DNA from: Ehretia macrophylla
Lineage: Eukaryota > Streptophyta > Magnoliopsida > Boraginales > Ehretiaceae
DNA: 64,000 bases
Assembly: GCA_037974665.1 (NCBI GenBank)
Contig: CM075783.1
Span: forward strand, 10,731,262-10,795,261
Direction: 5' to 3'
The notes below the pieces were generated by a model, which was not told where the DNA came from, searched no databases, and worked only from the letters and a program-made list of their open reading frames with translations. Below, in pieces: positions 24,290-35,053 of the stretch (within the stretch, counting starts at the first letter, position 1; each line of letters starts with the position of its first letter). The translations under genes and the position numbers were made by a program.

Positions 24290-24760
24290 CTATTAGAAGA
24301 GATCCGCAAATACTAACTTGGATGGTGACCCAGATGAGCAAAAATGTACCTTTTGGTATGTTTTCTTGTTAATCAATGACATTAATTTGTAAAGTAGGAA
24401 GAAGCAAACATACATAACATTGCCAACTATGGAAGTTGAGATGTGTGGGATGATCAGAAGTTGTGCAAGAGAAAGTTCGGTTTGAGAGATTCATGTTAGA
24501 CTTGTGAGTAGTCAATTGCTAAAGAAGCAATGACTATCTATTATGTCCACTAACATTTCTTATGCTAGAGATCCTAAATATCATGGTAAGACCTAGTACA
24601 TAGACATTAACTATGACTTTGTGTCATAGAAAGAAGTGGCTATAAAACTCTTACCTATGCGTGATATGGTAGTAGACCCATTCTATAGGTCCATCTCTAA
24701 AGATATGTATTTGTTACATGTAAAATCTATAGAATTGCGTACGATTTGATTTTAATGTTC
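24290..24760 (+). pseudogene. Ty1/copia pol remnant, second part (RNase H)
   Basis: Directly after the Athila target duplication, decayed copia RNase H resumes. GDPDEQKCTFWYVFLL resembles the usual D.DWAGD.D.RKSTSGYVF. TYITLPTMEVE resembles K.T.IALSTMEAEY. ARDPKYHGKT..YIDINYDFV resembles N.V.H.RTKHIDI.YHFVR. EVAIKLLPMRDMVVDPF resembles the C-terminal motif ending in ADPLTK. The order continues the fragment ending at 12197, so both parts are one element split by the Athila insertion. Confidence 0.7.
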
Positions 24761-25933
24761 TATAAGATGATGTGTAATCATTGATGTACTCACACCAGTG
24801 TATATTTTGATGCTAGTTCATAGTACACAAGATTTCGTTGTACGTTTGCTTGGTGCCTTATTGTTGTGATAAGTGTGAAAGAAATCAAGTATGAGTATAC
24901 TAGCACATATTAGCATCAAAAGGTATGTCAACAGGTTGTTGAGATTGGCTTTCTCACACGAGCAATCACCTATGGCACAGTGAGAGCGTGTAGAGATAAG
25001 ATTGTATGATATGGTTAGTATTCGTCAAGAAATACTATATTCATACAAGAGACGTCCCCTTAAGATTTGGTCTGGAATTAGTTCCTATGAAAATATTAAG
25101 ATGAAACCTCTTAATTATATATATATATTAAAATTAATGACTGACATGAGGTCGATATGGATTCTTACTGTCCATATAACCTTTTTATAGCCAGATATGA
25201 AACCTCTATTATTGTGTGTATTATGCTAAAGGATTAAGGTTAATTGCTGGATGATAATTAGACCAAGAATTGTACGGTGTTTGATTTGAATAAAGACATA
25301 TGCCTTTTAAAGGAAGTAACACTGTAACACATGTTTCATACCATTTGTGCCTTAGAACCTTATAAGAAAGTCGGTGAATAGATCCCTGCTTCACCACTAT
25401 GAATCCTTGAAGCAATAAATGCTTCTTTTGGATACTCTTAGTGACCTACACTCGTATTCTAATAAATCAAGTTCAATGTTTGCTACTTTGGTGTGTTGCC
25501 TAAAGATTACGTAAGATTCGATCATATGGGATACAATCGGAAAAACGGTTGACTTGACTTAGAAGGATATTAAAGTGCAGGGAAGATTGTTCACATCTAG
25601 TATTACATGTGTTCATTGGTCATCTAGTTATGTAACTTTATGATTGAACATAACTATGGATACATGTTTGAGATTTTAAAGGTCCAACATAACCTACAGT
25701 AGATAAGGTATGTATTGACTAATGTGAACTTAAATTAGTCTAGGGTACAATGAGACTTTTCTTCTGCTGAAGGCCATAACTCCCATGTCATTCCTAACAG
25801 GTGCATGGTTTGAGTTTTCACTTGTTGTGTGGTCACGGGTTGCACTACTTATTTTCCTACACGAATTTGATGGTGGGTGCCGACAAGGTCGTTAAGAGAG
25901 ATAGTGGTGGACATAGGTTTACCCATCTTGTGC
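24761..25933 (+). other. Copia spacer between pol and 3' LTR
   Basis: No gene or domain was recognised in about 1.2 kb. Its position between copia RNase H and a polypurine tract suggests it is the non-coding 3' region of the split copia element. Short frames at 25002-25190 and 25221-25415 show no known motif. Confidence 0.45.
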
Positions 25934-26250
25934 GAGTGGGAGATATTGAATTTTAGGGTTGGTTCACCCAATATGGATTGATCCGACCCGACTCGACCCA
26001 TTTGTGCTTAATGGGTCATATTAATAATAAGAACTGATATGTTCTGTTCTAAAGAACTAAGAAAAGCAGAAAGCAGAGTATTTTCTTCTCTAGTTTTTCT
26101 CCAAAAACAAAATTCACTCAATTACTCTTCTGATTCGCGGCTTTAAACGGTGGAACAAAGAAGGCTATTTCTTAGACAAACTATTCCGCATATAATAAGA
26201 GGTTAGTATATTTAATTCAATTTTATGAAGAATTCGTACTATGTGTCAAA
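25934..26250 (+). repeat. Copia polypurine tract and probable 3' LTR start
   Basis: GAGTGGGAGA at 25934-25943 matches the usual copia tract before a 3' LTR. The following TATTGAATTTTAGGG looks like a mutated TGTTGAATTT start. The right end is not fixed, because no second copy of the LTR was found; about 26250 is an estimate. Confidence 0.45.
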
Positions 26251-26491
26251 TTTCTTCAGAAAGCGATATTTTTTGAAAATTTATAGTAAACAAGTGACAA
26301 TTTCCACATCTCTGGTGTATACGTGGAAGAATAAAATATCATAATTGTGATGGAGTCCCATGTGAATTATAATATATATACACAAAGCAAAAGGTAAATT
26401 TGTTTATGATGGACAACAGTTTCAAGGGGTAGATTTAAATTTTTTTTTTAGTGAATGCTACAATACACTGATTGATGATCATCAATATATG

Positions 26492-26519
26492 TATGTATGT
26501 ATGTATACATACATACATA
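26492..26519. repeat. Palindromic TATG/CATA microsatellite
   Basis: Alternating GTAT units run into ATAC units, giving a perfect 28-bp palindrome centred at 26505/26506. It is a simple-sequence hairpin in AT-rich DNA. Confidence 0.8.
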
Positions 26520-26613
26520 TATGTATATATTTAAAATTTTAGTGGCGACTAAATTAATAAACTTTACTAATTTAGTATCCATATAATAAATGAAAATAAA
26601 AATCAATGGAAAC

Positions 26614-29600
26614 TGTAACGCCCTGATCCCTCACAGAACCGGGATTTCTATTAACCATACTATCCTCAGCCCAATTCCAAACCCCGGACACGAAATTTAG
26701 AGGAAAACGAATAGAGTTTCTCCTATATATAGAACTATCTAGAAACCTGCAAATATCAACATACAACCACAAGACCATAATCCACCACCTCAATCTATTT
26801 CATCCTTACAAGCATGTAAGTCAACTAGACAACAAGGTAAAGATTACAACTTATAAAACATTACAAGCCATTCATAACTATCAATACATTCTAAACCAAA
26901 CTTTACAAGTACAAAACTAAATTCAATGGCAATCCACGTAAGCCAGCATAATCAATCACAAAACGCTCGAGTCTTATTTTCTACCCCTAATAGCACTGAT
27001 CTTGAAAGATGTTAAAAACGATAGTGAGTATACAATATGTATACTCAGTGAGGGAGGTGATGCAGCATACCGAGGAATGCTTTCATGAGATGCGTCAAGA
27101 ATAATAACATATATAACACAAAATAACAAAGCTAATTAGACAAGTGTTTAACCACGTATAAAAATGATACGGTTCCACGTTTGTCTTCAATCACGAGCCA
27201 CGAGCCAAGAGCTAAGATCTTCAACAAGTGCCGGCAAACCCCTTATTCCTCCAAAATGAGGTACTCCGGATGTACCCCGATCCTACGACCCTTTCTCCTG
27301 AGGTAGGTCCATATGCCCAGCAAGTGAACCACGCCTCTGGAGTAGTGGAGTATACTCAGCGAGAGAAAGGGAATAGGCATCATGGTAGTCGAGAGAGCAC
27401 GACAAGCTCGATGCCGCCCGTGTTTCTCGACGCTACCATGTTCGAAAATGTTGCGCAACCCCAGGTCAAATCACGAGAGCCAAGTATATCAAATACCGCA
27501 TAAGATGAACGACAAAGTAGGCCACCCTCGCAGTTAATCACAAATAACACGAAAAGACTCAAGATAGCAAGTAAAATAATATATATATAAAATTTATCAA
27601 TTAATAAATAAATCAATTTAGAAACAATAAATCAAGTTAAAATGCACAGAAGAAATGAAGACTCCCTCACCTGCAATTAAGCCAAGCATACAAAACTTAG
27701 CGAAATACCCATTTGAACCTTCTCCTATGGCATCAATTCCTAGTTAGGCAGTTATGCAATAAAATCATTATATATTCATCCGATTAACCATACACAAATA
27801 ATAGGAGTTAAGAATGCTAATCATGCAATTAACTAGCTAGTTCTACAAGTTCATATCACAATATCAAACTCTAAAATCTCTAGACATGCATTATCTTAAC
27901 TAACTTAGAGGATATGACAAGAAGCATTCTTTGTTTTTAGCATTAGCATGCACAAGGCCTTAATTTCATTTAATTAGATAAATGGCAGCCAATCACCTTT
28001 AGTTCCCATTTCAACTTACATGTTCAACAAGCTAACCACTTTGTTTAAATTCAAGTCTAGCTAATTACAAGATAATTCAAGTTATCATACTCATTTTCCC
28101 AATTTACATTTTATAACTAAATCAATAGAAAAATATAGCAATTATAGCAAGTATAGCAATTCAAATAGCTACTTATGCAATAAGCTTAACTAATTCACAT
28201 AAGCTTCAATTAAACACTTTAGCTTTAAAACACCTTGAATTCACTAAAACCCTTAACTAAATCAACTAGGTAATTAACTTTAACTTGTCCAATTATTACA
28301 CATTACATTCTAGAGATCAAAAACTCCCTAAAAGTCTACCAACAACAATTTTTTTAAGCCTAACTATCCATTAAAATCTCAAGTGTTCCAAAGAGGCATA
28401 ACAGGGTCGATCTTCAACTAAGCAAGATTCTTGAATTTCTTGATTGTTCACTTGTTCATAAGTCATATATAGCCTAAATCTACCATTCTACATATCATTC
28501 AAACAATTAAACAACACTTAGTCTTCAATTTCAACTAATGCTAACAAACTTTGATCTAACATGAAATTAAGCATAAAGACTTGTAAAACTTGCAAAAGAA
28601 TATTCTTGGAACCTATGAACACCAACGAACAAGATACATATGCAAAACAACTCAATACCATTCATAACCACTTAGTAATCCCAATTAACAATATCAAATA
28701 ATAATTCAACTAAGATATTTTTTCAATTCCTCCAACAGAAGCTTAATTAATCAATTCAGTTACCTATTATATTGATCTCCAAATGTCTGGTTTTTAGATA
28801 GAAACGTATCTCTTCGAATGTAGATAACTTTAGAATCGAACGGTGCCTAATTCTGAGTTAAATTCCACAAGTTATACCCTTTATCGTGCAACTACACCTA
28901 ACTGCCTGCTTCAGTGATTTTCCCAGACACATTTCAGAGATGGCTAAATCGGAAGGATAAAACGTTAGAATTTTCCTTAGCTCTAGAAATCAACATTTGT
29001 TCAAAACTGCCTAATCTAGCTACCATGTAAATTTCGTTAATTTTTGAGCACGTTTACTAGGTCAAAAGAGCTTCGAAAGACAAGGGCAGTAAGCTGTCCA
29101 GATTTGCAGTTTTTACACTATTTCACTTTTAGCCATTTCCTTGCACCTTGAGCTAGTTCTAGACTTTGTTTTAGCACATACACCTCATTGTGAACTTATA
29201 TCAAACATCTAGTCTTCATACAAGAATACCAACTAGCATAGCAACAATACCATTAACAATACCCACAACACATCACAAGCAAAAGAGAACTCACATAACA
29301 CCAAGCAAGCTAAAAATCAACTTCTCATGCACATACAACTCAAACCTCTTGCATCTACATCACAACCAACTCAATAAAAACAAGAAATAGCAACAATAAT
29401 GCAACCAAGTATGAGATCCCTCACCTAGAACTTGAAGAACATGCAAGAATTGAGCTAATCTTCTTCTACTTCCTTATTTTCCTCTATTTTTCTTCTCTTC
29501 TTGTGTGTGTGTTTCAGCTGTGTTATTGTGTGTGTATGTGTCTAGAGGTCTGATTTTTGTGTGTGTTTTGTATGCTTGTGTGTGTAGTAGTGTATTAGTA

Positions 29601-29916
29601 TGTGTAAGTAATAAAAGACAAAAGCCCAAATGACCAACATGCCCTTCAACTAAATGCTTTTGACTAGTTTGTCATTCTAATTTAATTATAACTAATTTAG
29701 TTACTCTATTTTTTATCAATACATTTATTTATTTACCACAATTTCTAAATCTCCTAAATGTTCGTGAATGCACACAAATACACGTTAGACGAAATAGATG
29801 CACGTAAACCAAGAAATATGATATTTCATACAAACAAAATATATAAATAATTAAAGTAGACATATAAATATATGCACATTAATAAAATAATTATATGCAC
29901 AGGTCGGGGTGTCACA
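26614..29916. mobile_element. 3.3-kb TG..CA unit with 5-bp duplication, probable solo LTR
   Basis: The ends are TGTAACGCCCTGATCC and GGTCGGGGTGTCACA. They are imperfect inverted repeats of each other (complement of the right end: TGTGACACCCCGACC). GAAAC occurs directly outside both ends (26609-26613 and 29917-29921). TG..CA ends with a 5-bp duplication fit an LTR. At 3.3 kb the best fit is a solo LTR of a long-LTR gypsy lineage such as Tekay/Del, probably on the minus strand. No protein domain was seen. GTATACTCAG-type words near 27035-27050 and 27350-27360 and a TG-rich microsatellite near 29500-29600 are inside. A non-autonomous element with long inverted ends is the alternative. Confidence 0.6.
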
Positions 29917-29921
29917 GAAAC

Positions 29922-30025
29922 TACCGAACTTTAACCGTCACTAATCTGAAACTTGATCTATTAATTCTCGCATCTTAGATTTTGTTGGGATAGAAGGAAG
30001 AGAGAATATTTTATCTATTAGCTAT
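29922..30025. other. Short unassigned host or older repeat DNA
   Basis: About 100 bases lie between the solo-LTR-like unit and the LINE target duplication. No gene or repeat signature was seen. Confidence 0.4.
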
Positions 30026-30035
30026 TTGCACTGAC

Positions 30036-30589
30036 TTTTTTTTTTGGTCGGTTCGTTATTTCATCTAGTAAAATTTACATCAGCCTATTCCAGATGGAGA
30101 AACCTCTCATTATAATAGATTAGCTAAAGATGGGGGTACATTATGGAGCCACATAGTAGGAAGAGAACCTATCCAAATTACCCGTGCAACCCAAGCTGCC
30201 ACTCTATTGCCTGTTCAAGGAACTGACCAAAAGGAGTAGGCAGAAGTGGAAGATAGGAGTAAAAGGGCATTGTGAAGGATAAATTGACTTTTCCAGTCAC
30301 AATTAGAAGATTCGCTGAGAGCTGGAATCATAAGTTTTGAGTCAGATTCGAGTATAAGCTAGTAATAACCTGAGTAGGTTGTGAACATCGAGCACGCAAG
30401 TTGGCAAGCATAAGCCTACGCCTGGGATTGCGAACTACATCTGATCGTTTGTGCTCAGCCATCAATGGCGTTGCCTTGGTCATCACGACAAACCACCGTT
30501 ATCCCAGCTATTGTATCAGCCTTATGAAAGGATGCACCACAACTAAATAACAAGCTACCTGATCTAGGGAGTGACCACTGAGCCCTAGT
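30036..30589 (-). pseudogene. LINE 3' part: RNase H domain and poly(A)
   Basis: On the minus strand a frame with several stops reads AGITVVCRDDQGNAIDG, then LESDSKLMIPAL, NCDWKSQFILHN and the C-terminal FWSVP...NRVAAWVARV. This is the pattern of the plant LINE-associated RNase H domain (RVT_3 type). Ten T residues on the plus strand (30036-30045) are the element's poly(A) tail. TTGCACTGAC just outside (30026-30035) is repeated at 52084-52093, the far end of the LINE. The upstream part of the LINE is at 51551-52083, separated by the inserted copia element. Confidence 0.75.
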
Positions 30590-32327
30590 TGTTAGAGTTT
30601 ATGACCTAGAAGCCAATTAATTTTAGGACATAATTATTTGTATTATTTATTTATATATTTCATTTAATAAAAGTTATTTAATGAATGGGTTATTTTATTT
30701 AACTGTGATTATTAATTAAATGTCCATAGAATTATCATGCGGGTTTCTTCTTAAGGTGTTAAGAATGCATGAGTCGAAATTCACAAATTTATGATGAACT
30801 GGGCAATTTGCGGATAAAATCTAATTCTATTTGTGGATTAGGTTAAGCAATTTGTGGTTACGATTTTCCATACACGGAGTCGTGTGATTAATCCCGTTGG
30901 GATTTGTCCATTTAGGAAGTCCTATGAGATTTAATGAATTATGCAATCAAAATCATTGGCCAAGGTAATTTGTTAGAAAGCGTTCCACGTATTAAGGATT
31001 GTTAAATTAATTAAATCAAGTCATATTGATCAATAATGGGAGTTTGACTTTTCTACCATGGCTCGTACTTGACCAGGACAAGGGCGACGAAAGGAACAGT
31101 TCATTTATCTTGAGGTTTGATTAACCACTTCATTTTAATTGGACAATTACGATATACTTCTAAGTGTCACTCGTAATTTGTGGAAATAAATAAATTGGAA
31201 AGAGTTTTAATTTATTTGATTAATCAGATTAATGATTTCTACTACCAATTAATTTTGAACCCAAAAGGTCACACACAAAAGGGTTCAACAATCAATTAGT
31301 GAGAAAAGAAATAATTGAATCAGAGGTCTGATTTAATTTGTTGGATTATGGGACGGGCTAAAAATTGGATTTTTAGTCTGGTTAATTAAATAGTCCAATT
31401 TCAGGTTTTTGGCTTGCCCAAGAACTTGACCTAATAGGATCAGGGTTTTCCTATATATACATTGTTATGAGAAATCTGTCAGCTAGCACAAAAACAGTTT
31501 CTCATAAATTTTTCCTTTTCTCTAACAATCTTAGTGGGGATTTTAGCTAATTGATTAGAAGAGCTCGTGTGGACTGTTTTAAAGGCTTCACGCGTAAGAA
31601 GCTTTTTTGCATCAGAATCTCCATCAGATCCAAATCCGTAAGGTAGCGATTGGTACATTGGAATAGATTTGGGTAAGATTAGAATGAGTCAAAGAATAGA
31701 ATGCAACTGGGAATGGAATGAACTTGGGAATGAGAATGACATGTTTGGTATGCTCTATGAATTAAAAGTAGTAATATGAATGACTTTTATAATATGACAG
31801 AATTGCCTTTTTATTATTATAGTAAAAAAAATAAGAATATATATAAAAAAAACCGTAAATAATATAAACATAAATAATAATAATAATAATAATAACAACA
31901 ATAATAAATAATAATAATAACAACAACAACAACAATAAATAATAATAATAATAATATTTTTTTATTATTATTATTATTATTTATTGGTATTATTATTTTT
32001 TTATTTTTCTTTTTATTTTTGTCATTATTATTTTACTTTATTATTATTATTATTATTATTATTTTAATCAATATTATTATTTTTTATTTTTTATTTTTAA
32101 TTATTTATTATTATTATCATTTTTATTTTTATTTTTATTTTTATTATTTTTATTTATTATTATTATTATTATCATTTTTATTATAATAATAATTATTATT
32201 TTCATAATAATATTATTATACTTTTTTAATTATTTTTATTATTATTATTATTATTTAATCACTATTTTTTGTTTTTATTTTTATTTTATTTTTATTTTCA
32301 TAATAATAATTATTATATTTTTTCGTT

Positions 32328-32358
<31 letters not shown>

Positions 32359-32749
32359 TTATTATTTATAAAAGTTATGTTATATAATAGGGAATAGGGG
32401 TATAGTAGTCAAGTTTATTCCCAAATATATGGGAATGAGTCATTCTCATGTATTTGGTTTGGAATGGCTATTCCCATGTATGTGAGAATGCGATTTCTTT
32501 GGAAATGGGATTTTCAAGTTCATTCCCTCATACCAAACATAGGAATTAAAATAGAATTGGAAATCCTATTCCATTCCCAACTCATTCTTACATACCAATC
32601 ACTGCCTAAAAGTATTCCGAATCTCCTATTTTAATTATGTGATAATTAAACTTTAAATCTGTGTATTAATCATGAACGGATACCAGGTTTTATTATTTTG
32701 TTCCGTTGCATTATTTAAAAATTTTAAATTTCTAGTATAGTTTCCAATA
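30590..32749 (+). repeat. 5' LTR of copia element (holds a MITE)
   Basis: It begins TGTTAGAGTTTATG and ends GTTTCCAATA, where the right copy has CAACA; the final CA has mutated to TA. It matches 50094-51545 but lacks about 280 bases after the word ATGATGAA (present in the right copy from about 50280) and has gained a 965-bp MITE. A TATA-like CCTATATATACAT lies at about 31450-31462. Confidence 0.85.
31642..32606. mobile_element. PIF/Harbinger-like MITE with TTA-repeat core
   Basis: The ends GGTAGCGATTGGTA and TACCAATCACTGCC are near-perfect inverted repeats, and TAA lies outside both (31639-31641, 32607-32609). TAA duplications with such ends are typical of Tourist/PIF-Harbinger MITEs. Subterminal GGAATGG/CCATTCC words repeat in both orientations. 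The core (about 31850-32365) is almost only A and T, mostly TTA/TAA trinucleotides in blocks of both strands. The right LTR of the host copia lacks it, so it came after the copia insertion. Confidence 0.8.
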
Positions 32750-32750
32750 A

Positions 32751-32762
32751 TAGTATCAGAGC
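32751..32762 (+). promoter_or_regulatory. Primer binding site, tRNA-Met type
   Basis: TAGTATCAGAGC differs from TGGTATCAGAGC in one base (G to A) and sits one base inside the 5' LTR. Confidence 0.8.
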
Positions 32763-35053
32763 CACCGTTCCCGTTTAATATGCGATTTGTAGCTCATAGC
32801 ACAATTAATCGTAGTGTTAATGAATCTTATATGTTGCTTATATTTAATTTGATTAAACATATGATAGCCCATTTGTTCCCTTCCCATGATTGAATTGGGG
32901 TTTTTCATGAAGTTTTTTTTGTTTTGTTTTTATTTATTCTGTTTGAAGAATAAAATAAAATTGTTTTATTTTGAAATCTGAAAAACTGTTTTAGAATTTA
33001 AAAAAAAAGAAAAAATTTGGAAAAACCCACCTACCTTTCCCAGCCACGGCAGCGGCGCCACCACTGTGGTGCGCTGCTGTCGCGAGAAGGCCAAAGGGTT
33101 GCGAGGAAGAGTCATCGCGACCCCGTGGTCTCTCGTAAACCACAGCCACGAGATCTGTCTCGTGGTTGTGGTGGCTCTAGCGGCGCCGCCTCTGACGAGG
33201 CTGGGCTGCCGCGAAGAGCCCAGTGGCTCTCGCGGCTGCAAGACGCAGAGCCGCGAGATCTGTCTCGCGGCTTCGCGTCACCATGGCTGCGAGGTTCTAC
33301 CTCGCAACAACTAACCTCGCAGCCATGGAGTTGTTGCAGCCTTGACAACCTTGCTGGCTGTTGCGGCTGCCGTGGTGTAGGCCATGGCTGCATTGTGCAA
33401 CCATGGTGGTGGTGGTGGTTTGATGGGAGGCGGCGGGTAGACAGAGAAGAAACAAAAAAAGAAAAAACTTCAGATCTGGGTAAGGTTTCTGGACCCGACC
33501 TAGATCTGGATTCGGGCCCAACTCGGGTTTTGGATCTGGATCTAGATTTGAATTTTTTAAATTTTTTTTATTTGTTTCTTGGGCTTATATGTTTGGGCTA
33601 TTAATTTTTTTAAAAACTTATTAGGCTTACTGATTTAGTTAGGGCCTATAGTTTAATTTAAATGTTCTGGGCTGTTTTAAAAACCGTTTGGATGACTCTT
33701 TGGCCTGCTTCCATTTGAATGTTTAATTCATAGGAAGGTTATATTCGAAAGCCCAATATTATTATTAAAATAAAATTGGATTTTGTTAAAGCCCAACATT
33801 ATTTTGAGACTATGGAGATTAATAAATTGTTTATTAATTAACCTAATAATAAAATTGGATTTTATTATTAAGGAGATGCAAATTAATAAATTGTTATTAA
33901 TTAAGTTTTCTCATAGATTAATTGTGTTATGCTAGAGAATAATTTTTTTTTGTTGCTCATGGATGATCATGGACTAGTCTTGCATGCATGGATGAATGAA
34001 TGGATGTTTATTTTATTTATTTATTCAATTTTCAGTTTTATGTAATTTTAAATGAGGCTTGCATGCCTTTTATTCCCGTTTGAAAATGTAAAAGCCCTAT
34101 TACAATTATGTATCCCCTTAGATTATGAATCTAGTACATAAATGTAATTGAAGATGCAAGATGGATACATCAAGCATTGGTGGGCCTAGTTCATGGAAAC
34201 AGGAGGATTTGCTGAAGATAGCTAAAATAGTCCAAATTTTGGGCTATATTATTTTCTTATCTTTGACCCAGTGGCTCAGGTTGAATTATTCTCTAGTCCA
34301 TGATCATTCTCATTTGTATGCATTTATTTATTTATTTATGGGATAGATAAATGGATGGATGTATGGTTGTCTTTGTTTATTTTGTTTGATAAAATCGAAA
34401 TCAAAAGCATGCGTAAAGTGAGACTATAATAAGTCACGAAACAAAAGGAACTTCCCAACTTCAATATTAAGTCTATAATAGTATAATTTTTGAAATATAT
34501 ATACTATTGCCTTCTACTATCATAGATTAATAATTGTATTGTAGAAGTGGGCTTCGGTCGTGGATACATGGGGGCACCTTGCTTTTATGATATAATAACT
34601 AATCTATCAAAACATATGAAGTGGAAAATCGCGATCCCCATTAATCCCAATAATCTATTGTGTGAGAGGTTAATGTTGCATTGATCTTGATTTACCAGGA
34701 TAATGGGTCAGACTTAACCAATTTCACTTGGCCAATAATCTGTTGTGTGAGGTCAAGTAAATTAGAGGCAGCAAGAATTGGAACTTGTATGAGATACATT
34801 GGATAAGTGTTATTCACCTGGATATCTTAGTTTTGTCAATAATCAGTTGAGTGAGGTAGACCTAAGATAGATGGGCCTCTAATCCCACTAGAAAAACTAG
34901 ACATAGTTTTTTCTGTGTCTCTAGGGGAAATATGAGATTCAAAAAATTTAGTAGGGGCACTATTTAATTTCAAACCCTAAATCAAATGGTTACTTATAAT
35001 ACAAATATTCTAATAAAACTTTATGCATATTTTCTATAGTTACTTTATTCAAT
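32763..35053 (+). other. Long copia leader with GC-rich hairpin block
   Basis: About 2.3 kb lie between the primer site and gag with no recognised gene. A GC-rich block (about 33040-33560) stands out from AT-rich surroundings and holds two related hairpins (see findings). Long frames crossing it on both strands are composition effects. At 34648-34857 the motif CAATAATCTGTTGTGTGAGGT occurs three times with small changes. A 15-bp inverted repeat joins 33963-33977 with 34293-34307. Confidence 0.6.

Noticed and set aside
25002-25415. Small open frames in the copia 3' spacer
   Set aside because: Short, no known motif, and in the expected non-coding region.
33017-33604. 195-residue plus-strand open frame in GC-rich block, with others on the opposite strand
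   Set aside because: Open in several frames at once because of high GC; Arg/Ser/Gly-rich with no known motif; lies in the copia leader.
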